NCBI RefSeq assembly: GCF_036345255.1
Contig: NZ_CP107783.1
Coordinates: 7,929,001 to 7,993,000, forward strand
Direction: 5' to 3'
Length of the DNA stretch: 64,000 nt
Origin: Streptomyces sp. NBC_00569
Lineage (GTDB): Bacteria > Actinomycetota > Actinomycetes > Streptomycetales > Streptomycetaceae
Shown: one piece after another, positions 24,116 to 33,680 of the stretch
Numbering within the stretch: position 1 is the stretch's first letter
Layout of the letters: every line of letters starts with the position of its first letter
Translations under genes and position numbers: made by a program
The notes under the pieces: model-generated
Told to the model about the DNA's origin: nothing
Seen by the model: only the letters and a program-made list of their open reading frames with translations
Databases searched by the model: none

Positions 24116-24187
24116 GCCCCCTGCATGAGCGCGGTGCCCATGTCGCGTACCGCGCTCACCGGAGGCGGCTGTGGCAGCATCGGCAGC

Positions 24188-24628
24188 ATGCTGCCGCGGC
24201 TTCTCACCCGCCTCCCCGCTCTCCTCCCCGTGCGCCTCCTGGGGGCGGTGCTCGTAGCCCTCGCCGTGCTGGGCACCGGGTGCTCCGCCCAGGACACACA
24301 ACAGGGCACGACGGCGGCCCCGGGCCGCTCCACGCCCGCCTGGGCGCGGGGCCGGCGCACCGTCCCTGAGTCTGGGCTCCCCGCCGAGGCCCGTACGACC
24401 CTGACCCTCATCGAGAAGGGCGGCCCGTTCCCGTACGCCAAGGACGGTGCCGTCTTCGGGAACTTCGAGCGGGAGCTGCCCCGGCAGAGCCGCGGCTACT
24501 ACCACGAGTACACCGTCCCCACCCCCGGCGAGCGGGACCGCGGCGCCCGGCGCATCGTCATGGGGCAGGGCCACGAGACGTACTACACCGATGACCATTA
24601 CGAGTCGTTCAAGGCGGTGCTGAGATGA
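24188..24628 (+). CDS. Secreted/lipoprotein guanyl-specific ribonuclease (RNase Sa family)
   Basis: From ATG 24188 the 146-aa protein has a signal region (ALLPVRLLGAVLVALAVLGT) ending at C32, a poor lipobox (GTGC). The mature part matches RNase Sa: LPAEARTTLTLI, GPFPYAKDGAVFGNFE and HEYTVPTPGERDRGARRIV. Catalytic residues correspond to E107, R118, R122 and H137 (Sa E54, R65, R69, H85). The usual disulfide cysteines are absent. An earlier ATG at 24125 would extend the N-terminus. The stop overlaps the barstar start (ATGA), so enzyme and inhibitor are co-translated. It likely cleaves RNA after guanosine outside the cell. Confidence 0.88.
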   Translation: MLPRLLTRLPALLPVRLLGAVLVALAVLGTGCSAQDTQQGTTAAPGRSTPAWARGRRTVPESGLPAEARTTLTLIEKGGPFPYAKDGAVFGNFERELPRQSRGYYHEYTVPTPGERDRGARRIVMGQGHETYYTDDHYESFKAVLR

Positions 24629-24981
24629 CCGGAGGTCCCGACAGGATCCGTGTCCTCGACCTCGAAGGTGTCAAGGACAAGGCCGGGTTCATGGACCGGT
24701 GCGTGCGCGACCTGGAGCTGCCGGACTGGTTCGGCCGCAACTGGGACGCGCTGTTCGACGTCCTGACCGATGTCTCCTTCTGGCCCGACGGCAGTGAGCA
24801 GGCGCTGCTGCTGTCCGTCGAGGGCTGGCGGCCCTACGCCAGTGCCAGGCCCGAGGACTGGGAGACCGCGCTCGACGTGTTCACCGACGCGGTCGACCGC
24901 AGGCGTGGCCGGAACCCGAGGCTCGTGATCGCACTGACCCTTGGAGGATCCGACCACACCCCCTCCCGACCGCCTGTGTAA
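24625..24981 (+). CDS. Barstar-family ribonuclease inhibitor
   Basis: 118 aa. The barstar core LPDWFGRNWDALFDVLTD (residues 32-49) aligns with barnase-inhibitor barstar LPEYYGENLDALWDALT. D41 and D45 correspond to barstar D35 and D39, which plug the RNase active site. It is cytoplasmic (no signal) and overlaps the RNase stop by four bases, as expected for protection against unexported enzyme. The C-terminus has about 15 extra residues. Confidence 0.9.
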   Translation: MTGGPDRIRVLDLEGVKDKAGFMDRCVRDLELPDWFGRNWDALFDVLTDVSFWPDGSEQALLLSVEGWRPYASARPEDWETALDVFTDAVDRRRGRNPRLVIALTLGGSDHTPSRPPV

Positions 24982-25048
24982 TCGTCCGTGGGCATGTGGT
25001 AGCGGCGGCATGGGACACTGAAGTACGTGCTTTTCCCCCACGGGCTGA

Positions 25049-26533
<1,485 letters not shown>

Positions 26534-26616
26534 TCGCTCCGCAGGGTCCGGCCGCTCTCTGCCTGCGGGTCGAGCGGCTGGTCGCGCCCGCGTGGCGGAG
26601 CCGCATCCCGGCACAG

Positions 26617-26653
26617 CCCCGCGCCCCCTCTCGGGGCGCGGGGTCTCGCTTTT
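26617..26653 (+). terminator. Terminator after guaB1
   Basis: Perfect 11-bp GC stem (26617-26627 and 26633-26643) with a 5-nt loop, followed by gctttttcc: a classical intrinsic terminator. Confidence 0.85.
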
Positions 26654-26677
26654 TCCGGAAGTTTCCGAGAGTCGGAA

Positions 26678-26755
26678 CGCAACGGACGAAACGGACCGCG
26701 CAACGTTCGTCCGCACCCGCGCGCACCACGCAACGTTCATACACGTATACGCAAG
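26678..26755 (+). promoter_or_regulatory. Helically phased CGCAAC repeat array upstream of the permease
   Basis: Same-strand copies begin at 26678 (CGCAAC), 26699 (CGCAAC), 26729 (CGCAAC) and 26750 (CGCAAG). Spacings are 21, 30 and 21 bp, close to two, three and two helix turns. The two middle copies extend to CGCAACGTTC. The last forms the dyad GCAAGGTTGC. A possible -10 box TAGAGT is at 26789-26794, which would put the array just upstream of the promoter. The regulator gene at 28401 is the natural candidate binder (inference). Confidence 0.65.
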
Positions 26756-26917
26756 GTTGCTGCATTACAGCTGGGAAGAGAAAACCTTTAGAGTCAGGCG
26801 CTGTACGTGGCGTGGCGGGGACGGCCTGCTCGGCGGTCCCCGGTCTGGTGTGGGCTGTCGCTGCTTGCCGTTCCCGGCGCGCGCCCACCTGACCGGCAGC
26901 GATGAAGGAGCCAGCCC

Positions 26918-28390
26918 GTGCTCGACCACGGCGCACCACCGCGCACCCGAACAACCGAGACCCCCACCCCGGGCCTCGGCGCCAGGCTGATGCGGCGCAA
27001 GCCGGTGGAAGCCCTGGTCGCGGAGGGTGGCCAGGGCGAAGGCGGCAGTCTGCGCCGCTCGCTCGGCATGTGGCAGCTGACCATGATCAGCATCGGTGCC
27101 ACGCTCGGCACCGGCATCTTCGTGGTGCTCGGCGAGGCCGTCCCGAAGGCGGGCCCCGCGGTCACCCTGTCGTTCGTGATCGCCGGCCTCACGGCCCTCT
27201 TCTCGGCGCTCTCGTACGCCGAACTGGCCGGGACCATACCGGTCGCGGGCTCCTCCTACTCGTATGCGTACGCAACGATGGGTGAGCTGATCGCCTGGAT
27301 CTGCGGCTGGTGTCTGGTCCTCGAGTACGGCGTCTCGGTCGCGGCGGTCGCCGTCGGCTGGGGCGAGTACCTGAACGAGCTCCTGGACGGCACGATCGGC
27401 GTCACGATCCCCGACGCCCTGTCCGCGCCCCCCGGCGACGGCGGCATCTTCAACCTGCCGGCGCTGATCGTCGTACTCCTCGCGATGGCGTTCCTGCTCG
27501 GTGGCGCCCGTGAGTCCGCCCGCGCCAACACGATCATGGTCGTCGTCAAGATCGTGGCGCTGCTGCTGTTCTGTGCCATCGGCATCAAGGGCTTCCAGTC
27601 CGGCAACTACGAGCACTTCATGCCGCTCGGCATGGCGGGCGTCAGCGCCGCCGGTGCCACCCTGTTCTTCTCCTACATCGGATTCGACGCCGCCTCCACC
27701 GCCGGTGAGGAGGCCAAGAACGCGCAGCGCGACCTGCCGCGCGCCATCATGCTCTCCCTCGTGATCGTCACCGCGCTGTACGTGCTCGTCGCGGCCGTCG
27801 CCGTGGGCGCCAAGCCGTGGAAGCAGTTCAACGACTCCGAGGCCGCGCTCGCCGGGATCATGAAGGACGTCACCGGGCAGTCGTTCTGGGCGACGCTGCT
27901 CGCCGCCGGAGCCGTCATCGCCATCGCGTCCGTCGTCCTGACCGTGCTCTACGGCCAGACCCGCATCCTGTTCGCGATGTCCCGCGACGGCCTCGTGCCC
28001 AAGGTGTTCTCGAAGGTCCACCCCAAGACGGGGGCGCCGCGCGCCAACACCGTGATCGTCTCGCTGTTCTGCGGCATCCTCGCCGCCGCGATCCCGCTCG
28101 GCCAGCTCGCCGACGCGACCAGCATCGGCACGCTCTTCGCGTTCGCCCTGGTCAACATCGCGGTCGTGGTCCTGCGCCGCACGCGCCCCGACATGCCGCG
28201 CACCTTCCGGGTGCCGCTCTCGCCGATCCTGCCGGCGCTCGGCTTCGGGTTCTGCGTGTGGATGATGGGCAGCCTGTCCACCGTCACCTGGGTGGTCTTC
28301 GGCGTGTGGATGGCCGTCGGCCTCGTGTTCTACTTCCTTTACGGGGCCCGTCGCTCCCGACTCGCCTCCGCGCCTGCCCAAGAGAAGTGA
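26918..28390 (+). CDS. APC-superfamily amino acid permease (cationic amino acid type)
   Basis: 490 aa with about 12-13 membrane helices. The first helix carries the amino-acid-binding motif GATLGTGIFVVLGE. The consensus regions SALSYAELAGTIPVAGSSY and FFSYIGFDAASTAGEEAKN are typical of the CAT (cationic amino acid) subgroup. GTG 26918 follows AAGGAG at 7 nt. The Lrp regulator starts 10 bp after its stop and a lysine-monooxygenase pair lies downstream, so lysine is a sensible substrate (inference). Confidence 0.9.
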   Translation: MLDHGAPPRTRTTETPTPGLGARLMRRKPVEALVAEGGQGEGGSLRRSLGMWQLTMISIGATLGTGIFVVLGEAVPKAGPAVTLSFVIAGLTALFSALSYAELAGTIPVAGSSYSYAYATMGELIAWICGWCLVLEYGVSVAAVAVGWGEYLNELLDGTIGVTIPDALSAPPGDGGIFNLPALIVVLLAMAFLLGGARESARANTIMVVVKIVALLLFCAIGIKGFQSGNYEHFMPLGMAGVSAAGATLFFSYIGFDAASTAGEEAKNAQRDLPRAIMLSLVIVTALYVLVAAVAVGAKPWKQFNDSEAALAGIMKDVTGQSFWATLLAAGAVIAIASVVLTVLYGQTRILFAMSRDGLVPKVFSKVHPKTGAPRANTVIVSLFCGILAAAIPLGQLADATSIGTLFAFALVNIAVVVLRRTRPDMPRTFRVPLSPILPALGFGFCVWMMGSLSTVTWVVFGVWMAVGLVFYFLYGARRSRLASAPAQEK

Positions 28391-28400
28391 ACCACCTGCC

Positions 28401-28853
28401 TTGCTGAACGATCTCGACGAACGCATCGTGCACGCCCTCGCCGAGGACGCCCGCCGCTCCTACGCCGACATCGGCCAGCTCGTCGGCCTGTCCGCGCCTG
28501 CCGTCAAGCGGCGCGTGGACCGGCTGCGGGCCACCGGAGCCATCACGGGCTTCACGGTCAGGGTCGACCCGGCCGCGCTCGGCTGGGAGACCGAGGGGTT
28601 CATCGAGATGTACTGCCGCCGCAACACCTCGCCCGAGGCCATCAAGCGCGGCCTCGAGCGCTACCCCGAGGTCGCGTCCGCGTCCACCGTCACCGGCGAC
28701 GCGGACGCGATCGTCCAGGTCTTCGCCTCGGACATGCGGCACTTCGAGCGGGTCCTGGAACGGATCGCGGGGGAGCCGTTCGTGGAGCGGACCAAGTCGG
28801 TGCTCGTCCTGTCGCCGCTGATGCGGCGCTACACGTCGGGCTCGCCCGCGTGA
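28401..28853 (+). CDS. Lrp/AsnC-family regulator of the lysine module
   Basis: 150 aa beginning at TTG 28401. The N-terminal winged helix has LDERIVHALAEDARRSYADI and GLSAPAVKRRVDRLRATG. The C-terminal RAM ligand-binding domain follows (VRVDPAALGW; VTGDADAIVQVFASDM). It is cotranscribed with the permease (10 bp gap). Lrp proteins wrap DNA as octamers, contacting sites spaced by helix turns. The CGCAAC arrays at 26678 and 29094 suit that behaviour. A hairpin follows at 28928. Confidence 0.9.
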   Translation: MLNDLDERIVHALAEDARRSYADIGQLVGLSAPAVKRRVDRLRATGAITGFTVRVDPAALGWETEGFIEMYCRRNTSPEAIKRGLERYPEVASASTVTGDADAIVQVFASDMRHFERVLERIAGEPFVERTKSVLVLSPLMRRYTSGSPA

Positions 28854-28927
28854 CGCCGCACCGCGTGGGTGTGCCGGACGCCACGGCGGCACGTTGAAGT
28901 CGCCGGTGCCCTGCACGACCGTCTGAG

Positions 28928-28959
28928 AGGTGCCGCCGAGCCCAGGCTCCGCGGCACCT
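28928..28959 (+). terminator. Hairpin after the Lrp gene
   Basis: AGGTGCCGC (28928-28936) pairs with GCGGCACCT (28951-28959). An inner GAGC/GCTC pairing continues the stem past one mismatch. Confidence 0.7.
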
Positions 28960-29093
28960 TCGTCATTTCCGCGTCGGGGCTCGGTCAGGTGCAGCCCAGG
29001 ATCCCCACCGGGCACGTCGGACCCCGGCCGGCTTCCCCTCGTCGGCCGCGGAGGCCGCCTCGTACGGACTGCGACCGGGAGCTCACCCGGACG

Positions 29094-29153
29094 CGCAACA
29101 AATCGCCGCCGACGGCTCATCAGGCGCAACAGATCGCATGAGAAGACGCAACA
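29094..29153 (+). promoter_or_regulatory. Second phased CGCAACA array, upstream of the amidase
   Basis: CGCAACA occurs at 29094, 29125 and 29147 on the same strand, with spacings of 31 and 22 bp (three and two helix turns). The first two continue as AAATCG/AGATCG-like tails. The array ends 81 bp before the davA-like start. It shares the CGCAAC core and the phasing with the array upstream of the permease. The rest of 28960-29234 shows no gene. Confidence 0.65.
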
Positions 29154-29234
29154 GTCCCGTCTTGTCCCGCCGGTCCGCGGAAACGTACCGTCTTATCCGA
29201 TCCCCCTCCCTTTCGCACGCTCCCTAGGACGACC

Positions 29235-30032
29235 ATGCCGCCGCTGCGCACCGCCCTGCTCCAGAGCTCCGGCCGCCCCGGGTCCGTCGCCGAGAACCTC
29301 AAGGTGCTCGACGAGGCCGCGGGCCGCGCCGCCGCGACCGGAGCCCGGCTCCTGGCAGCCCCCGAGATGTTCCTGACCGGGTACGCGATCGGCGACGACG
29401 TGGCCCGCCTCGCCGAGCCCGCCGACGGACCCTCCGCGCAGGCCGTCGCCGAGATCGCGGCCCGCCACGGTGTCGCCGTGGCCTACGGCTACCCGGAGCG
29501 CGACGGGGAGCTGGTGTTCAACTCGGCGCAGCTGATCGCCCCCGACGGCACCGGCATCGCGAACTACCGCAAGACCCACCTCTTCGGCTGCTTCGAGCGC
29601 GACTCGTTCACGCCCGGCGACCAGGCCGTCGTCCAGGCCGAGCTCGACGGTGTCCGCATCGGCCTCATGATCTGTTACGACGTCGAGTTCCCGGAGAACG
29701 TGCGCGCGCACGCCCTCGCCGGAACCGACCTGCTGCTCGTGCCGACGGCCCAGATGCACCCGTACCAGTTCGTCGCCGAATCGGTCGTTCCCGTGCGGGC
29801 CTTCGAGAACCAGATGTACGTCGCATACGTCAACCGGGTCGGCCAGGAAGGGGAGTTCGAGTTCGTCGGGCTCTCCACGCTCGCCGGGCCCGACGGGGTC
29901 GCCAGGGCGCGCGCCGGCCGCGGCGACGAGCTGATCTGCGCCGACGTGGACCCCGCCTTCCTGGCCGCGTCCCGCGAGGCCAACCCGTACCTCAGCGACC
30001 GCCGCCCGGGCCTGTACACGCCGCTGATCTGA
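29235..30032 (+). CDS. davA: Carbon-nitrogen hydrolase, probable 5-aminovaleramidase (DavA-like)
   Basis: 265-aa nitrilase-superfamily amidase. The Glu-Lys-Cys triad is visible: E44 (APEMFLTGY), K113 (NYRKTHLFG) and C147 (LMICYDVEFPE). The length equals Pseudomonas DavA (about 264 aa). DavA hydrolyses 5-aminovaleramide, the amide made by lysine 2-monooxygenase, and the next gene encodes a close homologue of that enzyme. This context is the main reason for the name; other short-chain amides are possible. The davB-like start is 56 bp downstream. Confidence 0.82.
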   Translation: MPPLRTALLQSSGRPGSVAENLKVLDEAAGRAAATGARLLAAPEMFLTGYAIGDDVARLAEPADGPSAQAVAEIAARHGVAVAYGYPERDGELVFNSAQLIAPDGTGIANYRKTHLFGCFERDSFTPGDQAVVQAELDGVRIGLMICYDVEFPENVRAHALAGTDLLLVPTAQMHPYQFVAESVVPVRAFENQMYVAYVNRVGQEGEFEFVGLSTLAGPDGVARARAGRGDELICADVDPAFLAASREANPYLSDRRPGLYTPLI

Positions 30033-30088
30033 GCCCCGCGCCGCCCCGAACCCTCAGTACCTCAGTTCCCGCAAGGAGTCCGTACCCC

Positions 30089-31792
30089 ATGACGTCCACG
30101 GTGCCCAACGCCGTCCAGCACACCGACGCGCAGCCGCCCATCACGATGTTCGGGCCGGACTTCCCGTACGCCTACGACGACTTCCTCGCGCACCCCGCGG
30201 GCCTCGGCCAGATACCGGCGACCGAGCACGGCACCGAGGTCGCGGTCATCGGTGGCGGCCTCTCCGGGATCGTCGCCGCGTACGAGCTGATGAAGATGGG
30301 CCTCAAGCCCGTCGTGTACGAGGCGGACGAGATCGGCGGCCGGCTGCGCACGGTCGGCTTCGAAGGCACCCCCGCCGAGGCCGCCGGGCTGACCGCGGAG
30401 ATGGGCGCGATGCGCTTCCCGCCGTCGTCGACCGCGCTCCAGCACTACATCGACCTGGTGGGCCTGGAGACGCGGCCCTTCCCCAACCCGCTCGCCCCCG
30501 AGACCCCGTCGACCGTCGTCGACCTCAAGGGCGAGTCCCACTACGCCAACACCGTCGACGACCTGCCGCAGGTCTACCGCGACGTCATGAACGCGTGGAA
30601 CGCCTGTCTCGAAGAGGGCGCCGACTTCTCCGACATGAACCGCGCGATGCGCGAGCGCGACGTGCCGCGCATCCGCGAGATCTGGTCGAAGCTCGTCGAC
30701 AAGCTCGACAACCAGACGTTCTACGGGTTCCTCTGCGACTCCGAGTCCTTCAAGTCCTTCCGGCACCGCGAGATCTTCGGCCAGGTCGGCTTCGGCACCG
30801 GTGGCTGGGACACCGACTTCCCGAACTCCATCCTGGAGATCCTGCGCGTCGTCTACACCGAGGCCGACGACCACCACCGCGGCATCGTCGGCGGCTCCCA
30901 GCAGCTGCCGCTGCGCCTGTGGGAGCGCGAGCCGGAGAAGATCGTCCACTGGGCGTACGGCACCTCGCTCGCCGAGCTGCACGACAGCCGCAAGCCGCGC
31001 CCGGCCGTGACCCGGCTGCACCGCACCGTGGGCAACCACATCACGGTCACCGACGCGTCGGGTGACATCCGCACCTACCAGGCGGCGATCTTCACCGCGC
31101 AGTCGTGGATGCTGCTGTCCAAGGTCGCGTGCGACGACTCGCTCTTCCCGATCGACCACTGGACGGCGATCGAGCGCACCCACTACATGGAGAGCTCGAA
31201 GCTCTTCGTCCCGGTCGACCGGCCGTTCTGGCTGGACAAGGACGAGGAGACCGGGCGGGACACGATGTCCATGACGCTCACCGACCGCATGACGCGTGGC
31301 ACGTACCTGCTCGACGACGGCCCGGACAAGCCGGCCACCATCTGCCTGTCGTACACCTGGTGCGACGACAGCCTGAAGTGGCTGCCCCTGTCGGCGAACG
31401 AGCGCATGGAGGTCATGCTCAAGTCGCTCGGCGAGATCTACCCGAAGGTCGACATCCGGAAGCACATCATCGGCAACCCGGTGACCGTGTCCTGGGAGAA
31501 CGAGCCCTACTTCATGGGCGCGTTCAAGGCGAACCTGCCGGGTCACTACCGCTACCAGCGCCGCCTGTTCACGCACTTCATGCAGGACCGCCTCCCCGAG
31601 GACAAGCGGGGCATCTTCCTCGCGGGCGACGACATCTCCTGGACGGCCGGCTGGGCCGAGGGCGCCGTGCAGACCGCGCTCAACGCGGTCTGGGGCGTCA
31701 TGCACCAGCTGGGCGGCGCGACGGACGGCACCAACCCCGGCCCCGGTGACGTGTACGACGAGATCGCGCCGGTCGAGCTGCCCGAGGACTGA
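30089..31792 (+). CDS. davB: Flavin amino-acid 2-monooxygenase, probable L-lysine 2-monooxygenase (DavB-like)
   Basis: 567-aa FAD enzyme of the amine-oxidase family. The dinucleotide motif VAVIGGGLSG is at residues 51-60, with YELMKMGLKPVVYEA. It strongly resembles my recollection of Pseudomonas DavB: ITMFGPDFPYAYDDFLAHPA, QVGFGTGGWDTDFPNS, DRPFWLDKDEETGRD, PGHYRYQRRLFTHFM and NPGPGDVYDEI. The reaction is oxidative decarboxylation of lysine to 5-aminovaleramide with O2. Tryptophan or phenylalanine 2-monooxygenase is the alternative. ATG 30089 has GCAAGGAG upstream. No davT/davD genes are adjacent. Confidence 0.85.
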   Translation: MTSTVPNAVQHTDAQPPITMFGPDFPYAYDDFLAHPAGLGQIPATEHGTEVAVIGGGLSGIVAAYELMKMGLKPVVYEADEIGGRLRTVGFEGTPAEAAGLTAEMGAMRFPPSSTALQHYIDLVGLETRPFPNPLAPETPSTVVDLKGESHYANTVDDLPQVYRDVMNAWNACLEEGADFSDMNRAMRERDVPRIREIWSKLVDKLDNQTFYGFLCDSESFKSFRHREIFGQVGFGTGGWDTDFPNSILEILRVVYTEADDHHRGIVGGSQQLPLRLWEREPEKIVHWAYGTSLAELHDSRKPRPAVTRLHRTVGNHITVTDASGDIRTYQAAIFTAQSWMLLSKVACDDSLFPIDHWTAIERTHYMESSKLFVPVDRPFWLDKDEETGRDTMSMTLTDRMTRGTYLLDDGPDKPATICLSYTWCDDSLKWLPLSANERMEVMLKSLGEIYPKVDIRKHIIGNPVTVSWENEPYFMGAFKANLPGHYRYQRRLFTHFMQDRLPEDKRGIFLAGDDISWTAGWAEGAVQTALNAVWGVMHQLGGATDGTNPGPGDVYDEIAPVELPED

Positions 31793-31798
31793 TCGGCG

Positions 31799-31829
31799 TG
31801 CGGGCCCCGGCGGACTGCCGGGGCCCGCA
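31799..31829. terminator. Bidirectional terminator between davB and the LLM gene
   Basis: Perfect 13-bp stem (31799-31811 and 31817-31829) with the loop GGACT, between convergent genes whose stops lie within 7 bp. Confidence 0.85.
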
Positions 31830-31833
31830 TCGC

Positions 31834-32763
31834 TCAGACCCCGGCCTCGCGCGCGGCCGTGAACACCTCGGCCGCGACATCCGTCAGCTCGTCCGCGTCG
31901 CGGGCGAGACCCTGGAGGTCGATCAGGATCTCCTCGAGGCCCACCGCGTCGTGCGCGACCAGATCCTCGACGATCTGCGCGACGTTGCCCTGGAACGGGC
32001 GGCGGTCGTCGCCCTTGTACTCGTCGCGCGTGTAGGTCGTGTTCACCCGCAGCACGCTCTGGATGGGCTCCTTGCGGCCGCGCTCCTCGGCCAGTTCCCG
32101 AAGGCCGCGCCACTGCTCGGCGAGCTGCTCCGCGCCCGCGGCCCCCGGCATCCAGCCGTCGGCGCGGTCCACGAGCCGGCGTGCGGCCTTCGGGCTGTTC
32201 GCCGGCAGCAGCACCGGGATCGGCCCGGCGGGCTTCGGCCCCACCACGGACGGCGCGATGGTCGTCAGCTCGCCCTCGTAGCTCACCGGGTCGGGGCCCC
32301 ACACGGCCTCGAACACGTCGAGCAGCTCGTCCAGGACCTGGCCGCGCTTTTCGAACGGGGCCACGGCGGCGGCCGCGTACTCGTCGTGGGACCATCCCGT
32401 GCCGATGCCCGCGACGACGCGGCCACCGCTGGCCGCGTCCAACGAGGCCAGCGCGCGAGCCAGTTGGAACGGTACGTGCAGCGGGGCGACAAGGACGCTC
32501 GTGCCGAGCCGGGCCCGCTCGGTGGCGGCGGCGGCCAGGGTGAGGGAGACCAGCGGGTCGGCGACCGAGCGGTACTGGTCCGGCCAGGGGAGGCCGGGGA
32601 CCCCGTACAGGCCCTGGCGGGCGGGCTCGGGGAACAGGATCCGCTCGAAGACCCACAGGCTCTCGTAGCCGATCTCCTCGGCGGCGCGGGCCACCGCCGG
32701 GATGTCGCGCCCGATGTCGTACTGCTTCATCTGGGGGAGGCTGAGGCCGAGTCGGGTCGCCAT
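31834..32763 (-). CDS. LLM-class (luciferase-like) F420-dependent oxidoreductase
   Basis: 309 aa, TIM barrel. Features of the luciferase-like family include GLSLPQ, AEEIGYESLWVFER, RARLGTSVLVAPLHVPFQLA, GRVVAGIGTGWSHDEY and an AADGWMPG-like segment (VDRADGWMPGA). In actinobacteria most of these use coenzyme F420. The substrate is unknown. The ATG at 32763 is chosen because AAGGAG lies 7 nt upstream. It follows the DUF5995 gene on the same strand (104 bp gap). Confidence 0.88.
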   Translation of the reverse strand: MATRLGLSLPQMKQYDIGRDIPAVARAAEEIGYESLWVFERILFPEPARQGLYGVPGLPWPDQYRSVADPLVSLTLAAAATERARLGTSVLVAPLHVPFQLARALASLDAASGGRVVAGIGTGWSHDEYAAAAVAPFEKRGQVLDELLDVFEAVWGPDPVSYEGELTTIAPSVVGPKPAGPIPVLLPANSPKAARRLVDRADGWMPGAAGAEQLAEQWRGLRELAEERGRKEPIQSVLRVNTTYTRDEYKGDDRRPFQGNVAQIVEDLVAHDAVGLEEILIDLQGLARDADELTDVAAEVFTAAREAGV

Positions 32764-32867
32764 GCAGGTGCTCCTTCGCGTTCGCATCAGGGATCGCTCG
32801 CGTAACTCCTCGTCAACGTACAGCGATCACGCGGGAGTTCCGCGGCGAAGACGGGCGCGTGGCCGGA

Positions 32868-33572
32868 TCAGTCCGGAAGAGGTGTGAGCAGCATGCGGCC
32901 GACCAGCCCGACCGAGGTGTCGAGGCGTCGGACGAACTCCTCGGTGACGTCCGGGAATTCACGCAGCACCCACAGGGCGCGGGCCGCCGCCCAGGCACCG
33001 TCCCTGGCGCGTTCCAGGGTCCAGGAGCCGAGCAGATGGGTCAGCGGGTCGGCGATCTGGAGCAGATCGGGGCCCGGCATCAGATCTTCGCGGATGCGCT
33101 CCTCCAGCGAGACGAGGAGATCGCCCACGCGGTCGAACTCATCCTCCACGTCGGCCGGTTCGCAGCCGAGCGTACGGCAGGTGTCCACGACGGCGAGCGC
33201 CAGATCGTGGCCGATGTGCGCGTTGATGCCCGAGAGGGCGAACTGCAGTGGGCGTACGCCTGGATGGCGGCGGTACTGGAGCAGCGGACGCCAGCAGGCG
33301 GGCGGACGGTCCTCGGGGGAGCTGGTTCCGACGGCCGCGAGATAGCGCCCGGCGAACCGAACGTCCAGCGTGGCCGCGGCCTCGGCGTCGGCGAACCGGC
33401 CGCCGTCGATGTGCCGGTCGACCTCTTCCGTGACGGACAGATAGACCCGGTTGAAGACGGCCACACCGTCGCGGGCGGGCCAGGACGCGGCCAGCTCACG
33501 CATCCGGGCCACCACGGAGTCGACCCCGCGCGCGGCGGGCGTGCACTTCGCGAACCGTTCCAACTGCGCCAT
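32868..33572 (-). CDS. DUF5995-family protein
   Basis: 234 aa, soluble, largely helical. The stretch LQFALSGINAHIGHDLALAV (about residues 109-128), with histidines in a helix, is the family hallmark and looks like a metal or cofactor site. SWPARDGVAVFNRVYLSVTEEV is also characteristic. Function unknown. It is divergent from the GH6 gene (108 bp) and has no clear Shine-Dalgarno at ATG 33572. Confidence 0.8.
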   Translation of the reverse strand: MAQLERFAKCTPAARGVDSVVARMRELAASWPARDGVAVFNRVYLSVTEEVDRHIDGGRFADAEAAATLDVRFAGRYLAAVGTSSPEDRPPACWRPLLQYRRHPGVRPLQFALSGINAHIGHDLALAVVDTCRTLGCEPADVEDEFDRVGDLLVSLEERIREDLMPGPDLLQIADPLTHLLGSWTLERARDGAWAAARALWVLREFPDVTEEFVRRLDTSVGLVGRMLLTPLPD

Positions 33573-33680
33573 GGGGGCAGGTTCTCAAGCCTAGGGTGGC
33601 GCGGGTACCGCCTGGCCGGGGGCTTCCCCAGAACGGGGGAACGGGCCGGGCGCCGCGCGTGGGGGGAAGGGGAGAACAGC

